Positions 1-11,149 of a DNA stretch of 64,000 bases are shown in pieces; the first letter of the stretch is position 1, and each line of letters starts with the position of its first letter. Origin of the DNA: Leptospira sp. WS92.C1. Lineage in GTDB: Bacteria > Spirochaetota > Leptospiria > Leptospirales > Leptospiraceae. Where the stretch lies: positions 558,001-622,000 of the forward strand of contig NZ_CP162130.1 of assembly GCF_040833975.1 (NCBI RefSeq). The letters run 5' to 3'. The position numbers were made by a program, and so were the translations under genes. Below the pieces are notes generated by a model, which saw nothing but the letters and a program-made list of their open reading frames with translations, did no database searches and was not told the origin of the DNA.

Positions 1-2577
1 CGGTTTATTGAGAATCGTGTGGGTTGTTAATGATTCGAATTCTTTGGAAGAATTTTTATAAAACACGGTTACATCGCGTTGGTATTTTTTTTCTTTGATA
101 TGGAGGACGACCCTGTGAACCGGGATCTTCATCGGATTTCTAAAATAAAATACGCTCGATTTTGTATCCGCATTAAAGCCGAATTCCAGATCGGATCTTT
201 CTAATACTCTTTTGAATTCCTCAACCTCGATTATCGGTTTATAAGTCGCCTTGGAAAATGTCAGGCTTACCGGCGACTTTGTTTCGATTCGTACATACGT
301 ATCTTCTTTGCGAGCTTCAAAATGAATTTGATTGGAAGCGTCTTCTCCGGCATAACTGTAAACGGTAAACTCGGAACCGAATCGTAGATCTTCCGGATTC
401 TTACCCAAATAGATACTTCCTTTTACCTCGTATTCTCCTAGGCCCGTCGCAAAGATCGAAGAGTATCGAGATTTCGAAGAAATATTAGGGAGTTTTAATA
501 CATAGTTTCGGTTATTTTGAATTTTTTCTTCGAAAAGAAGTTTGATTCCGATTTCTCCGGAATCGCCGGGGACGGCGAGCGTATTCCGCGAAATAAACGG
601 AACGACTCGACCATTGTGGAGGATTCTTCTATCGTTGATTCCCGAATGTCTGACGATGTCTTCGTCCAATTTTATTTTTCCGTAAACGATAGACTCTTCT
701 TCCGTGTTCTTTTTCTTTGGATCGATTTTGGAAATTTGAATTTCCTTATAATATCGATATCCTTTTGTATTTATCGTTTCCGCTTTTAAAGAAGAAACAA
801 GAGGCGAACCGAAAATCATAACAAAAAATAGGAATAGGCCGCCGACGTTTTTTGAGATCGCGATTTTGTCCTTAAACTTTTGATAATAGACGCTGATCAG
901 GACAAAACCGATGCCGAGAGTAAAACCGGCGATAATTCGAACGATCATACTCATCGTCCAAATATCGTATAAAAATAATTTTCCCACTAAAGTCATAGAC
1001 ACGATTATACCTGCGATCCTAAGAGATTTGAACGAGTATTTGAACCCGAAGAAAAGAAACAAAGAAGAGTAAAAAGCAAGGACATAAGAATATCCTAAAT
1101 TTCTGTAGTGTTCGTTATGAACCGTATGGTAAACGTCTACTAAGGTCCCTGATATTGCAGTGACGATTCCCATGTATATAAATCCTCGATTCAATTCGAA
1201 TTCGGTTTTGTTTTTTTGAATATAGTAGGTTCCAAAAAGGAATAAAGACGCGAGGATGTATAAGCCAAAACGTTCGTTGAGTAGGAAAATTCTATCCACG
1301 TCGTCGATATGATTTAGAAAATACAATCGGAACAATGCGATCATCCAAAATATGATAGCAATCATCCGAATCTGAATGTTTTTTAAATTGACGCTTAACA
1401 AGGAAAGCGTGCCTGCGAAGGATATCCATGAAAACGTAAGCCAGTTGTCTTCCGAAAAATCGGAGAGCGAGGTAAATGTGAAACCTAAAAGAAGGCCGAA
1501 CTGAACCGTTTCGAAAATTTCATGATCTTGTTGTTTGAAGACAAATTTCGATTTTTTTCGAGTGAAGTGGATCAGCAACGCAAGAAGCAGCGCCCCATAG
1601 AGAAAAAAATGAGCGCTTGTGTTCGGATAAAATTCACGTATTTGATAGTATCCCGTAAATCCGAAACAGAGGGAATTTAAAACGAGAAAGATCGGAAAAA
1701 AAATTGAATTCCATTGTGTAAATATTGCGCCTGTATCTTTCGTAGTTTCGGATAATTTAGGAAATAAAAAAATCTTTTCGTAGAGAAACAACAAATACGT
1801 CGCATTGATGAACAAAAATGGAACGATGAATCCACTCTGATTTATATTTTTTTCTGCCCAGAAATAATACATCGTAAAGTTTGAAATCAATAAAAGAAAA
1901 GAGGATACGATCCAAGGAATTTTTCTTGTGATTAAGAAGTGAATCATATTCAAAAAGAATAAATATCCAAATAGAAACCGATAAGAATTCTCCCCTTGAG
2001 AAATCAGAATTGGGGATAGAACGGATCCTATCAATCCGAAGATATACAATATCTCTCTACGAATCCAATAGGCCAAACCGGATGAGAATACGCTTAATAA
2101 AGAAAGATACAGAAATGTTTCGGAGAGCGAGAAAAGGTCGTAGTAATAGTAAGCTCCGAACAAACTCAAATATACGATCGAAAATCCTGCGCCTAAAACG
2201 GATTCGGGTAAAACGCGAAAATTCTTTCCGGCCAATCTGAGACCCGCAAACGAAACACCGAAGCCGATCGATAGTCCGATCAAAATTCTACCGGATTCGT
2301 TGACCCAGCGGTTGTCAAAAGCAAACTTAATAAACCAAACGCTGGCAAGGAGAATCGAAAGTAATCCGAATTTTCCCAAAAGATTGCCGCCTAAAAAAAG
2401 TTCCCATTCGCGACTTTTGGGCTTTTCGATCGGCGTGGCAGGTTGCGAGATCGGAGGAGAAAACAATTCCGCTTTTTTTTTCGTTTCGTTTAACGTATAT
2501 GCGAGGACTTCCTTTTTGAGGGATACGATCTCATTCTCAAGTTTTTCTAAACGTTTTTGTATTTTCTCGATTTTCAA
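1..2577 (-). CDS. DUF2339-type polytopic membrane protein, 3' end outside window
   Basis: The frame is open over 859 codons and continues past the left edge. The product begins with a coiled coil of about 40 residues (KIQKRLEKLENEI, then SLKKEV), then a proline-rich linker, then a long series of hydrophobic segments with the small-residue loops typical of DUF2339 membrane proteins. After roughly residue 640 comes a non-membrane region that starts behind a hydrophobic segment (LFLFFVMIFGSPLVSSLKAE). It contains GINDRRILHNGRVVPF, which resembles the start of DUF3999 extracytoplasmic proteins; in other bacteria DUF3999 is usually a separate neighbouring gene. Start: TTG at 2577 with GAGG about 11 bases upstream. 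An in-frame TTG further upstream is possible and no ATG fits. The function of the family is unknown; an envelope role is likely from topology. Confidence 0.75.
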   Translation of the reverse strand, partial: MKIEKIQKRLEKLENEIVSLKKEVLAYTLNETKKKAELFSPPISQPATPIEKPKSREWELFLGGNLLGKFGLLSILLASVWFIKFAFDNRWVNESGRILIGLSIGFGVSFAGLRLAGKNFRVLPESVLGAGFSIVYLSLFGAYYYYDLFSLSETFLYLSLLSVFSSGLAYWIRREILYIFGLIGSVLSPILISQGENSYRFLFGYLFFLNMIHFLITRKIPWIVSSFLLLISNFTMYYFWAEKNINQSGFIVPFLFINATYLLFLYEKIFLFPKLSETTKDTGAIFTQWNSIFFPIFLVLNSLCFGFTGYYQIREFYPNTSAHFFLYGALLLALLIHFTRKKSKFVFKQQDHEIFETVQFGLLLGFTFTSLSDFSEDNWLTFSWISFAGTLSLLSVNLKNIQIRMIAIIFWMIALFRLYFLNHIDDVDRIFLLNERFGLYILASLFLFGTYYIQKNKTEFELNRGFIYMGIVTAISGTLVDVYHTVHNEHYRNLGYSYVLAFYSSLFLFFGFKYSFKSLRIAGIIVSMTLVGKLFLYDIWTMSMIVRIIAGFTLGIGFVLISVYYQKFKDKIAISKNVGGLFLFFVMIFGSPLVSSLKAETINTKGYRYYKEIQISKIDPKKKNTEEESIVYGKIKLDEDIVRHSGINDRRILHNGRVVPFISRNTLAVPGDSGEIGIKLLFEEKIQNNRNYVLKLPNISSKSRYSSIFATGLGEYEVKGSIYLGKNPEDLRFGSEFTVYSYAGEDASNQIHFEARKEDTYVRIETKSPVSLTFSKATYKPIIEVEEFKRVLERSDLEFGFNADTKSSVFYFRNPMKIPVHRVVLHIKEKKYQRDVTVFYKNSSKEFESLTTHTILNKP

Positions 2578-2761
2578 AGTAAGTCTTACCTCACCGCGTG
2601 TACGAGTGAAGAGTCTTTTCAAGTTTCCGCGGAATGAAAGCAAAATATAAAAATCAAAGACAAGTTGGAAAAATAATAATTTCAAAAATCCGGGATGATT
2701 TTGATTTTTCGCAGAAAGCGATGCATGCAAACTCAACGTTTTAATTGCTCTCCTGATAAAG

Positions 2762-2841
2762 CAAGGACGGAAGGAGAGTCGCTCGCTCTTTCCGACATAA
2801 TACAATTCTTTCGATTGCTTTCGCAAGAAGTCCGTTCCTTG
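2762..2841. other. Structured intergenic inverted repeats
   Basis: CAAGGACGGA at 2762-2771 pairs with TCCGTTCCTTG at 2831-2841 (one bulged T). Inside lie a hairpin between 2769-2776 and 2786-2793 (one G-U pair) and a TTGC/GCAA mini-hairpin near 2815-2825. It sits in the 356-base gap between two divergent genes, about 90 bases upstream of the acyl-CoA dehydrogenase start. It could be a structured leader, a small RNA or a decayed repeat. Nothing else in the gap is recognisable. Confidence 0.35.
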
Positions 2842-2933
2842 TGAGAATGATGTTCAAAAAGCAAATGACAAGGGAAGAAGTTATGATTTTGTAGTTATCA
2901 GATTCGAATTTTTTACTTCAGGATTAAAAACCC

Positions 2934-4610
<1,677 letters not shown>

Positions 4611-4632
4611 GATTCTCCACTAACATCAATTT

Positions 4633-4658
4633 AGCGAGGGGAAAAACTTCTCCTCGCT
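4633..4658 (+). terminator. Hairpin after acyl-CoA dehydrogenase gene
   Basis: A 10-bp stem (AGCGAGGGGA with TCTCCTCGCT, one G-U pair) and a 6-base loop begin 22 bases after the stop codon. No strong T-run follows, so it is a possible terminator or mRNA 3' stabiliser rather than a textbook intrinsic terminator. Confidence 0.45.
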
Positions 4659-4831
4659 TCAATTGCATTGCGTCCTGAAAACAAGCTATCTCCCCTGCGG
4701 ACCAATCTATAGCGCGACGCGCTGAGTTTGAGGGACAATTTCGTTTCAAAAAGGCTCGGACCATCCTTGAGTCGATCACGCGAAAAATTTGACTTGGTAT
4801 TCATTCTTTGAAAATTCCGTAAGCTTCGTGT

Positions 4832-4847
4832 AGGAACTCCCACAATC
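4832..4847. repeat. Palindromic repeat family A (variant copy)
   Basis: TGTAGGAACTCCCACA, one mismatch from the palindrome TGTAGGAACTCCTACA. First of several intergenic copies. Confidence 0.6.
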
Positions 4848-5033
4848 CTCAGTAAAATCGTAGGATCTGCCTTCTAAACTCAATATCGCAGATTTCCTGC
4901 TGGTCGTTTGACAGGTGGGAGGGGTTGATGCAATACAATGCTTCCTTGAGGCGCGTTGCAGGGAAAAAAATCGAAAAATTTTTTTATATCATAAAAACTG
5001 CATTCTTTCAAGAAAATCTTTCATTCTTCATTT

Positions 5034-5049
5034 TGTAGGAACTCCTACA
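5034..5049. repeat. Palindromic repeat family A (perfect copy)
   Basis: TGTAGGAACTCCTACA is a perfect palindrome except for its centre. A partial copy (GTAGTTCCTACA) follows at 5079-5090. Confidence 0.65.
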
Positions 5050-5257
5050 GAAGTTTTTCTTTTTGAAATGGTAGCGTAGTAGTTCCTACATCATCCGTGA
5101 AACAAAAGTGCGCACGCCTTGAATTGGGTTCGTTAGGGAATCGAGAGAAATTTCTCTATCACAAAGATAAACTTTTATTCAAGAATTTTTTTGTGCTCCG
5201 CTTGGTCGGAACTACGGCATATTTTATAATTCTCTTTTTTAATTTTTCCTCACGATT

Positions 5258-6406
5258 CTAATCCAACGGAGAATAGATGTTCCTTTCTCCGGTGATTCCC
5301 TTAAGATTTTTCGCTCCGATCAACTCAAAGTTTTCTTTTCCGATCTTTTCCGCAAAAGTTTCCGTTGTCAAAATATTCTTTCCAAAATCTTTACAAAGAG
5401 ATTCGACTCGAAAGGCTTGGTTGACCGCGTTTCCGATAACTGTAAAATCGAGTCTGTCTTTGGCGCCTACGTTTCCATAAACTACGTCTCCTACGTTTAA
5501 GGCCATTCCCAAAGAGATCGGCGTTTCCGGATGTTCTTGGTTCCATTGAAGGGTCGATTTTTTGATTTTTTGCGCTGCTCTTAGCGCGGAAAGACAAGCT
5601 TCATATGGATCGTCCTTAACGGGAAATACCGCAAGAATCGCGTCTCCTATAAATTTGAGAATTTCTCCTTTTTCTTCCTGAATCGGCTGGGCTGTGAGTT
5701 CAAAATAATTGTCCAAGTGCTCTACGATTTTTTTGGGTGAATTGTTTTCGCTCAGAGAAGAAAAGTCCCTCAGGTCTGCGCAAAGAATCGCGGCATAAAT
5801 CGTTTCACCGGTCCCTCGTCTGAATTCTCCGGATAACACACGTTTGGCGGCATTGGATCCCAAATAGACTTCGAGTAATTCGTTAACCGCGAATTTTCTG
5901 GATTCCAAATCCAAACGTAAGGACAATACTCCCAAAATAGATCTAAAGGATTCGATCTGTTCTTCCGTAAAACCTCCGGGCGCGTTTGTCGTCCAAGAGA
6001 CGACACTTCCTATATTGAGACTGAACGTGGCGGGAAAGATGCAGTAATCGGTAGCGCCTTTTTCTTTTAAATCGACGCAGATTGGATACGATAGATCGGC
6101 TTCCGGTCCCACCAATTTACAACGGATGAATTCTTTTTTTCCCTCTCGGATCAAATAGATGGGACTGTCGATGTATTGTTGTTCTTTTAGAGCTCCGTGA
6201 GGAATGAAGAGCATCTGTGTTTTTTCGCCGTTTGTCCAAATGATCGATCTCACCATTACTTCGGGGTGCATGGTTGGAATGCTCGTAAAAAATCTCCAGA
6301 CCGGAATTCCGGAATCGATCAGTCTTTGGTTGAGCTCTTCTAATAATTCTTTTGCTTCCAGATTTCTGGACTTGGGACCGGATAACCAATTGATAATTTC
6401 TTTCAT
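5258..6406 (-). CDS. Class III adenylate/guanylate cyclase
   Basis: The 382-residue product has a catalytic class III cyclase domain from about residue 200 to 370. All canonical residues are visible: metal-binding D211 (in CADLRDFS) and D255 (in KFIGDAI), purine-selecting K251 and D320 (in RLDFTVIG), and transition-state N329 and R333 (in NAVNQAFR). The Lys/Asp pair predicts ATP as substrate, so the product should be cAMP. The N-terminal 170 residues carry GIPVWRFF...TMHPEV, seen in a family of soluble bacterial cyclases and probably a sensory or dimerisation module; no membrane segment is present. ATG at 6406. The gene stands alone, convergent with the acyl-CoA dehydrogenase gene, so its signal and effector cannot be read from context. 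Confidence 0.85.
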   Translation of the reverse strand: MKEIINWLSGPKSRNLEAKELLEELNQRLIDSGIPVWRFFTSIPTMHPEVMVRSIIWTNGEKTQMLFIPHGALKEQQYIDSPIYLIREGKKEFIRCKLVGPEADLSYPICVDLKEKGATDYCIFPATFSLNIGSVVSWTTNAPGGFTEEQIESFRSILGVLSLRLDLESRKFAVNELLEVYLGSNAAKRVLSGEFRRGTGETIYAAILCADLRDFSSLSENNSPKKIVEHLDNYFELTAQPIQEEKGEILKFIGDAILAVFPVKDDPYEACLSALRAAQKIKKSTLQWNQEHPETPISLGMALNVGDVVYGNVGAKDRLDFTVIGNAVNQAFRVESLCKDFGKNILTTETFAEKIGKENFELIGAKNLKGITGERNIYSPLD

Positions 6407-6800
6407 TCCAAACTCTTTTGATACGATATTTATGATTTCCGCTTTAGACCGTTCTTGGTAACGTTTTGGTTCAGATAACAGCCGGCTTGATTCTGATTTT
6501 TATAGGATCAAGCGTAAGGATTTTCGATATAAATTCTACAACGTTTTATTTCGATTTGTGTACGGCAAAATTTATAGAAAACATTCCGATTTTAAAAGGG
6601 ATACGGGATTGACTCGATCCTGAAAACACAATTCGCCAAACTTTGATTATTGATTTGATGTAGATTGGGTTTCCGATTCAAAATAAACTAACGGGTGGAA
6701 TGCGATTGGGATTTGCGGAGGGATAGTCGTATTTTATAGATTCCGATTTACAAAGAGTTCTCTTTCTCTGTAAATCGAAATTCAATTTTTCGGTTCTAAC
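6407..6800. other. Intergenic region, nothing recognised
   Basis: 394 bases between two minus-strand genes. It should contain the cyclase promoter, but I see no clear operator, hairpin with T-run, or gene. Confidence 0.5.
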
Positions 6801-7127
6801 TCAATTCGGTCCCGGAAAGCTCGTCACGTATTGGATTTTGATATCCGGAAAACTGGTTACGAACTGAACTTTGGTATCAGGAAATGAATTTACGATTTCC
6901 CATTTACCGCACGAATCAGCAAACGAGGATACCTTTTGCACTTTTAGATCCGGAAAGCTAGTCACTTCCTGCACTTTCACATCCGGAAAGCTAGTCACGA
7001 TTTGAATCTTTCCGAAAAGCTTTTTCCCGTTGAATGTACAACCCGATTGAACGTTGCCTGCATGTGTTACCCCGGCCGTCAGTATCAGGCCAAGTAAAAA
7101 AATCATGAGCGACACTTTTCTTATCAT
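6801..7127 (-). CDS. Small secreted SFPD-repeat protein, septoil-knot-like
   Basis: The 108-residue product has a signal peptide (MIRKVSLMIFLLG..., likely cleaved after THA near residue 23). The mature chain of about 85 residues is made almost wholly of a 9-11 residue repeat, (V/I)xSFPDxKVQ. There are six to seven copies: QIVTSFPDVKVQ, EVTSFPDLKVQ, KVSSFADSC, EIVNSFPDTKVQ, FVTSFPDIKIQ, YVTSFPGPN. The order C-x-FNGKKLFGK, two repeats, SFADxCGKWE, then three repeats matches, as I recall it, the short secreted family named for a predicted 7(1) septoil knot; that assignment is from memory of the pattern. Two cysteines (in SGCTF and DSCGK) could form a disulfide. The function is unknown. It is monocistronic, with GGAGAA just before ATG at 7127. 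Confidence 0.75.
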   Translation of the reverse strand: MIRKVSLMIFLLGLILTAGVTHAGNVQSGCTFNGKKLFGKIQIVTSFPDVKVQEVTSFPDLKVQKVSSFADSCGKWEIVNSFPDTKVQFVTSFPDIKIQYVTSFPGPN

Positions 7128-7361
7128 TGAATTCTCCTTTTATTTTGAAATCTAGTATGGGAATTTATTTTTGAAACTAATTTTTGATAAAATGCGTTAA
7201 AATAGTAATGAACAACCTGTGATCGGGGCGTTTTCCTTTTTTCTCGGACGGCTTTTCATTCCGAAATTGAGTTGCTCAATCGACTGTTTTTTTCGGTATA
7301 GTTGGAATGAGAGAAACTTGTCTTGGACCTTTTTTTGTTTCTCAAACGCGTTCGAAAGTAT

Positions 7362-8927
7362 ATGTCCACAAACGATTCCTCCAAAAAAAACAAAACAGAT
7401 CTTTCTCCCGAAGAGATCGAAAGTTGTATTCGTCTTCTTGAGTCTTTGGCAGAGGCGCCAGAATTACTGACGTCTCTTCCCGAAGAACAAAGAATCGCTC
7501 TGATGATCGTTGCCGGAAAAATTTCTCGTCCGGATCGAAATGAAATTCGAATTCGAAATAAAACGATCAAACATTCCAGACGAAAGGAAATCGTCGCTTT
7601 GGAAAAAAAAGCCAGGGCCGCGACCGGAATCCGCGCCGCTCGAACCGTTTCCGTATTCAAAGCTCCGCTTCAAATCGCGGATCAAACCGATATCTGGAAA
7701 AGTCAGAATGCTCCCGAGTTGACTTCTCCTCGAAACTGTTATGTCTGTAAGAAAGAATACACACGTTTACATTTTTTTTACGATTCCATGTGTACTGAAT
7801 GCGGAGAATTGAATTATAAAAAACGTTTTCAAACCGCGTCTCTGCACGGACAAGTCGCATTGATTACAGGATCTCGATTGAAGATCGGTTATCAATCCAC
7901 TCTGATGCTTTTAAAAGCAGGCGCAACCGTGATCGCTACCACCCGTTTTCCCGTCGACGCCGCTCTCCGCTTTTCCAAAGAAGAAGACTATGCGGCATGG
8001 TGCGATCGTTTGCAGATTTTCGGATTGGATCTTAGACATACTCCCAGTGTGGAACTTTTTGCGAGTTATATAGAACAAACCGTAGATCGTCTTGATATAC
8101 TGATCAATAACGCGGCGCAAACGGTCCGCCGACCGCCGGGTTTTTACGCGCATCTGATGCAATCCGAATTATTAGAGTTTCATGATTTACCTAAGAACGC
8201 GCAAAAACTTCTGAAACTTCATCAGGATTGTAAAGAGCGTCTAACGTCTTTTGGCGGCGAAAATTTGGCGAATGAAACCGCGCTACCCGTAAGCTGGAAC
8301 GGAAAATTACCCGGAGTGGGGATCCGGTCTTCCGCGCAACTTTCTCAGATTCCGTATTCGCACGATAATTCTTTCGAACTGGAAACTGTTTTTCCCGAGG
8401 GCCAGGTTGACGCGGATTTACAACAGGTAGATCTGAGAAAGACCAATAGCTGGAGACTACGTTTGGGAGAAATTCAAACCTCCGAAATGCTTGAAGTTCA
8501 GCTTGTAAACGCCGTCGCCCCTTTTGTTCTCTGTAATCGTCTTGTGTCTGTTATGCGAAGAGAGAACACCGGACAAAAACATATCGTAAACGTTTCCGCG
8601 ATGGAAGGAAAGTTTCATCGTTTTAAAAAAGAAGACAGACATCCTCATACCAATATGGCAAAGGCCGCACTCAATATGCTGACTCATACTTCCGCGAGTG
8701 ATTTTGCAAAAGACGGGATTTATATGAATGCGGTGGATACGGGATGGGTCACCGACGAGGATCCCGTCGAGTTATCGCAGAGAAAACAGGAGCTTCACGA
8801 TTTTCAACCGCCTTTGGATATCGTAGACGGGGCCGCAAGGGTCTGTGATCCGTTTTTTGACGGTATCATCACCGGAAAACATTGGTGTGGAAAATTCTTA
8901 AAAGATTATTTTCCGATCGATTGGTGA
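7362..8927 (+). CDS. SDR-like Rossmann protein with N-terminal CxxC domain, catalytic Tyr missing
   Basis: The 521-residue product has an N-terminal region of about 160 residues with C126-x2-C129...C144-x2-C147, a probable zinc knuckle. A short-chain dehydrogenase/reductase fold follows: TGSRLKIG at 169-176 (nucleotide loop; usual form TGxxxGIG) and LINNAAQ. An insertion of about 120 residues separates this from [11 protein letters not shown]. At the YxxxK position the sequence reads T430-N-M-A-K434: Lys kept, Tyr replaced by Thr. S412 (NVSAMEG) is the likely Ser. Classical SDR proton transfer through Tyr is therefore doubtful. The start is ATG 7362; an upstream in-frame TTG at 7323 has no better ribosome binding site. 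It may be a binding protein or use another residue. Confidence 0.75.
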   Translation: MSTNDSSKKNKTDLSPEEIESCIRLLESLAEAPELLTSLPEEQRIALMIVAGKISRPDRNEIRIRNKTIKHSRRKEIVALEKKARAATGIRAARTVSVFKAPLQIADQTDIWKSQNAPELTSPRNCYVCKKEYTRLHFFYDSMCTECGELNYKKRFQTASLHGQVALITGSRLKIGYQSTLMLLKAGATVIATTRFPVDAALRFSKEEDYAAWCDRLQIFGLDLRHTPSVELFASYIEQTVDRLDILINNAAQTVRRPPGFYAHLMQSELLEFHDLPKNAQKLLKLHQDCKERLTSFGGENLANETALPVSWNGKLPGVGIRSSAQLSQIPYSHDNSFELETVFPEGQVDADLQQVDLRKTNSWRLRLGEIQTSEMLEVQLVNAVAPFVLCNRLVSVMRRENTGQKHIVNVSAMEGKFHRFKKEDRHPHTNMAKAALNMLTHTSASDFAKDGIYMNAVDTGWVTDEDPVELSQRKQELHDFQPPLDIVDGAARVCDPFFDGIITGKHWCGKFLKDYFPIDW

Positions 8928-9102
8928 ACAGATTTTGATATCATTTTTTTGTAAGAATGTATTTTTACGATAGTGTATTAGTAAAATAGAATTCGTTTTT
9001 CTTTTAAATTTCCTGCGAATTATTTTTCGAAACAATAGTCAATCTTTTTAAGCGTTCTTTTTATTTGTTCCGACAAAGTATTTCTGTGAAAATCTGCTTG
9101 CA

Positions 9103-9141
9103 ACGGACTTGAAGTCCGTCTTGAAATAAAATCACGGACAG
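9103..9141. repeat. Palindromic repeat family B
   Basis: ACGGACTTGAAGTCCGT (8+1+8 palindrome) followed by CTTGAAATAAAATCACGG. It lies between the SDR-like and helicase genes, in a 303-base convergent gap with no other feature seen. The same arrangement recurs near 58560, 62107 and 62294. Confidence 0.6.
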
Positions 9142-9230
9142 ACATATATTTTTAACCATTCAATCAAAACTTTTTAGAAAAAAGTCCTGACGTCTGTTTC
9201 AAATTTGATTGTCTCGTTTGTCTTTTCATT

Positions 9231-10541
9231 TTAGTTTGATTTCAAAAGATCGTTCGGATGGATCGTTTTTAGTTTTTTGAAATAGCTAAAGAATTCGTTT
9301 TCGATGGTTTCTCTTCTGGATTTTTTTGCGGCTCCTAAAATCAACAGCTTGTTCTCGGCTCTGGACAAAGCCACATAAAGAATTCTTCTTTCCTCTTCGA
9401 TCGTTTTTTGTAACGAATCCGGTCTTGCGTTCCAACCATCCGCGAGGTCTACAAAGACTGTATGAAATTCCAACCCTTTACTTGCGTGAATCGTCATCAG
9501 ATATTTTTCCGGAATTCCGGAACGAACGTATTCGCCGATTCTAAAGTTTGAACGGCATAAAATTCTTACGTTGTCTTGAGAGGAGGGAATCGCACGGATC
9601 AAAAACGGAATTAAATCCGTGATTTCTTCCATGGGGATTTTACCCACGATTGCCTTTCCGTCTCTTGCCGGAATGACCTCCTTTTTGATCCGGTTTTGAT
9701 TCTTTTGAATGGGAATATCCGAGACCCGAATGATTTCAGGAAGCGAACGATAATTTGTGTTTAAAAAATGAATTACGGAACCGGAAAAGAATTCCTTAAA
9801 TTTTAAAAATGGTTCCGGGGTCGCCCCTCTGAATCCGTAAATCGCCTGCGAGTCGTCACCGACTACCGTGATCGAAGCGCTTTCCGATAAAAATTGGAGA
9901 AACGCGAGTTGTTCCAAATCTGTATCTTGAAATTCATCCACCAATATTTTTTGAAGACTTTGTTTTGCTTCTCGAGTCCATTCGTGATCCGACTTTAAAC
10001 CGTCTAAGAACAAGGTCACGAGATCCTCAAAATCTACGAATCCGTTTTTGTTTTTATAATTTTGATAAGCGAATTCAAGATTTTCCAAAAGATCCGAAAA
10101 ATTCTCTCGAATATAAGAAACGTTTTCGTCCCAAAAAAGTTCGTAAGGAATTCCGCCGATCTTGAATTTTTCTCGTTTGAGATATTCCCGAAAGAATCGA
10201 TTTTTGTCTTCGGGGGAAAGGACTTTCGGTTTTTGAACGGAGAATCGCGGATGCCATCTGCTCAAAGCATACAAACAATATGCATGGAACGTTTGAACCC
10301 GGATCTTATCATTGCCGGTTGCCTTCCGAATTCTTTCCAAAATTTCCCCGGCAGCTTTTCTGGAAAATGTGAGAACTAAGATCGATTCTTCGGGAAATAA
10401 ATTTTCTTGGAGAATCCTTTCTAAGATACCGACCATCGTGCTCGTTTTGCCGGATCCTGCCGCGGCCACAACCTGTACAAATCGCGAATTTTCCAGGATG
10501 ATCGCTTGTTGTGCGGCACTGTATCGAACCTTGTTTTTCAT
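9231..10541 (-). CDS. Compact UvrD/Rep-type superfamily 1 helicase
   Basis: The 436-residue product has the SF1A helicase motifs in order: Q-motif region (YSAAQQAI), Walker A AAAGSGKT (motif I), LTFSRKAA (Ia), VDEFQDTD (II), [13 protein letters not shown] (III), NYRS (IV), [10 protein letters not shown] (V) and [12 protein letters not shown] (VI). It should be an ATP-dependent 3'-5' DNA translocase. UvrD, Rep and PcrA have about 650-730 residues. Here the 1B and especially the 2B subdomains are strongly shortened: only about 70 residues separate motifs IV and V. Start ATG 10541 has a good GAGGTG four bases upstream. No nuclease domain is visible. It is probably an accessory helicase, as a 2B-less form would lack the usual autoinhibitory domain. 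Confidence 0.85.
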   Translation of the reverse strand: MKNKVRYSAAQQAIILENSRFVQVVAAAGSGKTSTMVGILERILQENLFPEESILVLTFSRKAAGEILERIRKATGNDKIRVQTFHAYCLYALSRWHPRFSVQKPKVLSPEDKNRFFREYLKREKFKIGGIPYELFWDENVSYIRENFSDLLENLEFAYQNYKNKNGFVDFEDLVTLFLDGLKSDHEWTREAKQSLQKILVDEFQDTDLEQLAFLQFLSESASITVVGDDSQAIYGFRGATPEPFLKFKEFFSGSVIHFLNTNYRSLPEIIRVSDIPIQKNQNRIKKEVIPARDGKAIVGKIPMEEITDLIPFLIRAIPSSQDNVRILCRSNFRIGEYVRSGIPEKYLMTIHASKGLEFHTVFVDLADGWNARPDSLQKTIEEERRILYVALSRAENKLLILGAAKKSRRETIENEFFSYFKKLKTIHPNDLLKSN

Positions 10542-10713
10542 TTTTCACCTCTATCCGTTACGGTTCCAGGGGCTTTTTAAAAGGAGAATTGAGGTTCGTT
10601 TTTTTAATATTCGAGATCGGGTCGTAGGATGAAAAAGGCTGTACTTCTATCAAAAGAAATCAAAAGATAGGATTCGCTGATCCTAATCCGGGCTTTTGTA
10701 TATAAGGATTCCT

Positions 10714-11058
10714 ATGGCTGAAACAATCATAACTCAAAATCCGGTCCACATTCTTCCTCGAAAGAGAACCCGTTTTCGTGCCTCGGTTGTTTCCGTTTTC
10801 AATCATAAGAATCCGGAACAATCCAGAATTCTGTTGCAAGATATTTGCCTTTTGATATCGGGAAAACCGGTCATTCAGTCTCAGCTTTTTTATCTTTCTA
10901 GAAAGTTTCAATCCATGAATCTAAAGACGGGTGACGAGGTGGAGTTTGACGCGAGAATCAAACCGGATCGAAAAGGCCTTTCTTCCAATTTGATTCGTTT
11001 GAATTACCCCACCAAAATATTTCGTTATAGTCCCGGTGAAGAACGTCTTCTTTTTTAG
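10714..11058 (+). CDS. Hypothetical small protein, possible OB-like fold
   Basis: 114-residue soluble protein, no family recognised. After a basic start (HILPRKRTRFRASVV) the chain alternates short strands (RILLQDICLLI, SQLFYLS) and ends in TGDEVEFDARIKPDRKG. That pattern is common in OB-fold nucleic-acid-binding proteins, but this is only a pattern impression. ATG at 10714 follows AAGGA with 5-6 base spacing; an in-frame TTG 18 bases upstream is less likely. It is divergent from the helicase gene and about 90 bases ahead of the DedA gene. Confidence 0.6.
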   Translation: MAETIITQNPVHILPRKRTRFRASVVSVFNHKNPEQSRILLQDICLLISGKPVIQSQLFYLSRKFQSMNLKTGDEVEFDARIKPDRKGLSSNLIRLNYPTKIFRYSPGEERLLF

Positions 11059-11149
11059 AGTTTACGCGTTTGACTTGTCTGCTTGTCTCTACATTCTATC
11101 CTAAATAGAATTATCATTGAACCTGGCTCGTATCGAGCAGGGAGGAACC

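Larger units (their letters stand above)
4611..5257. other. Intergenic region with hairpin and palindromic repeats
   Basis: This 647-base gap between convergent genes has no convincing gene; the frames crossing it lack ribosome binding sites and family resemblance. It holds a hairpin just after the dehydrogenase gene and two full plus one partial copy (5079-5090) of the TGTAGGAACTCCTACA repeat family. Confidence 0.6.
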
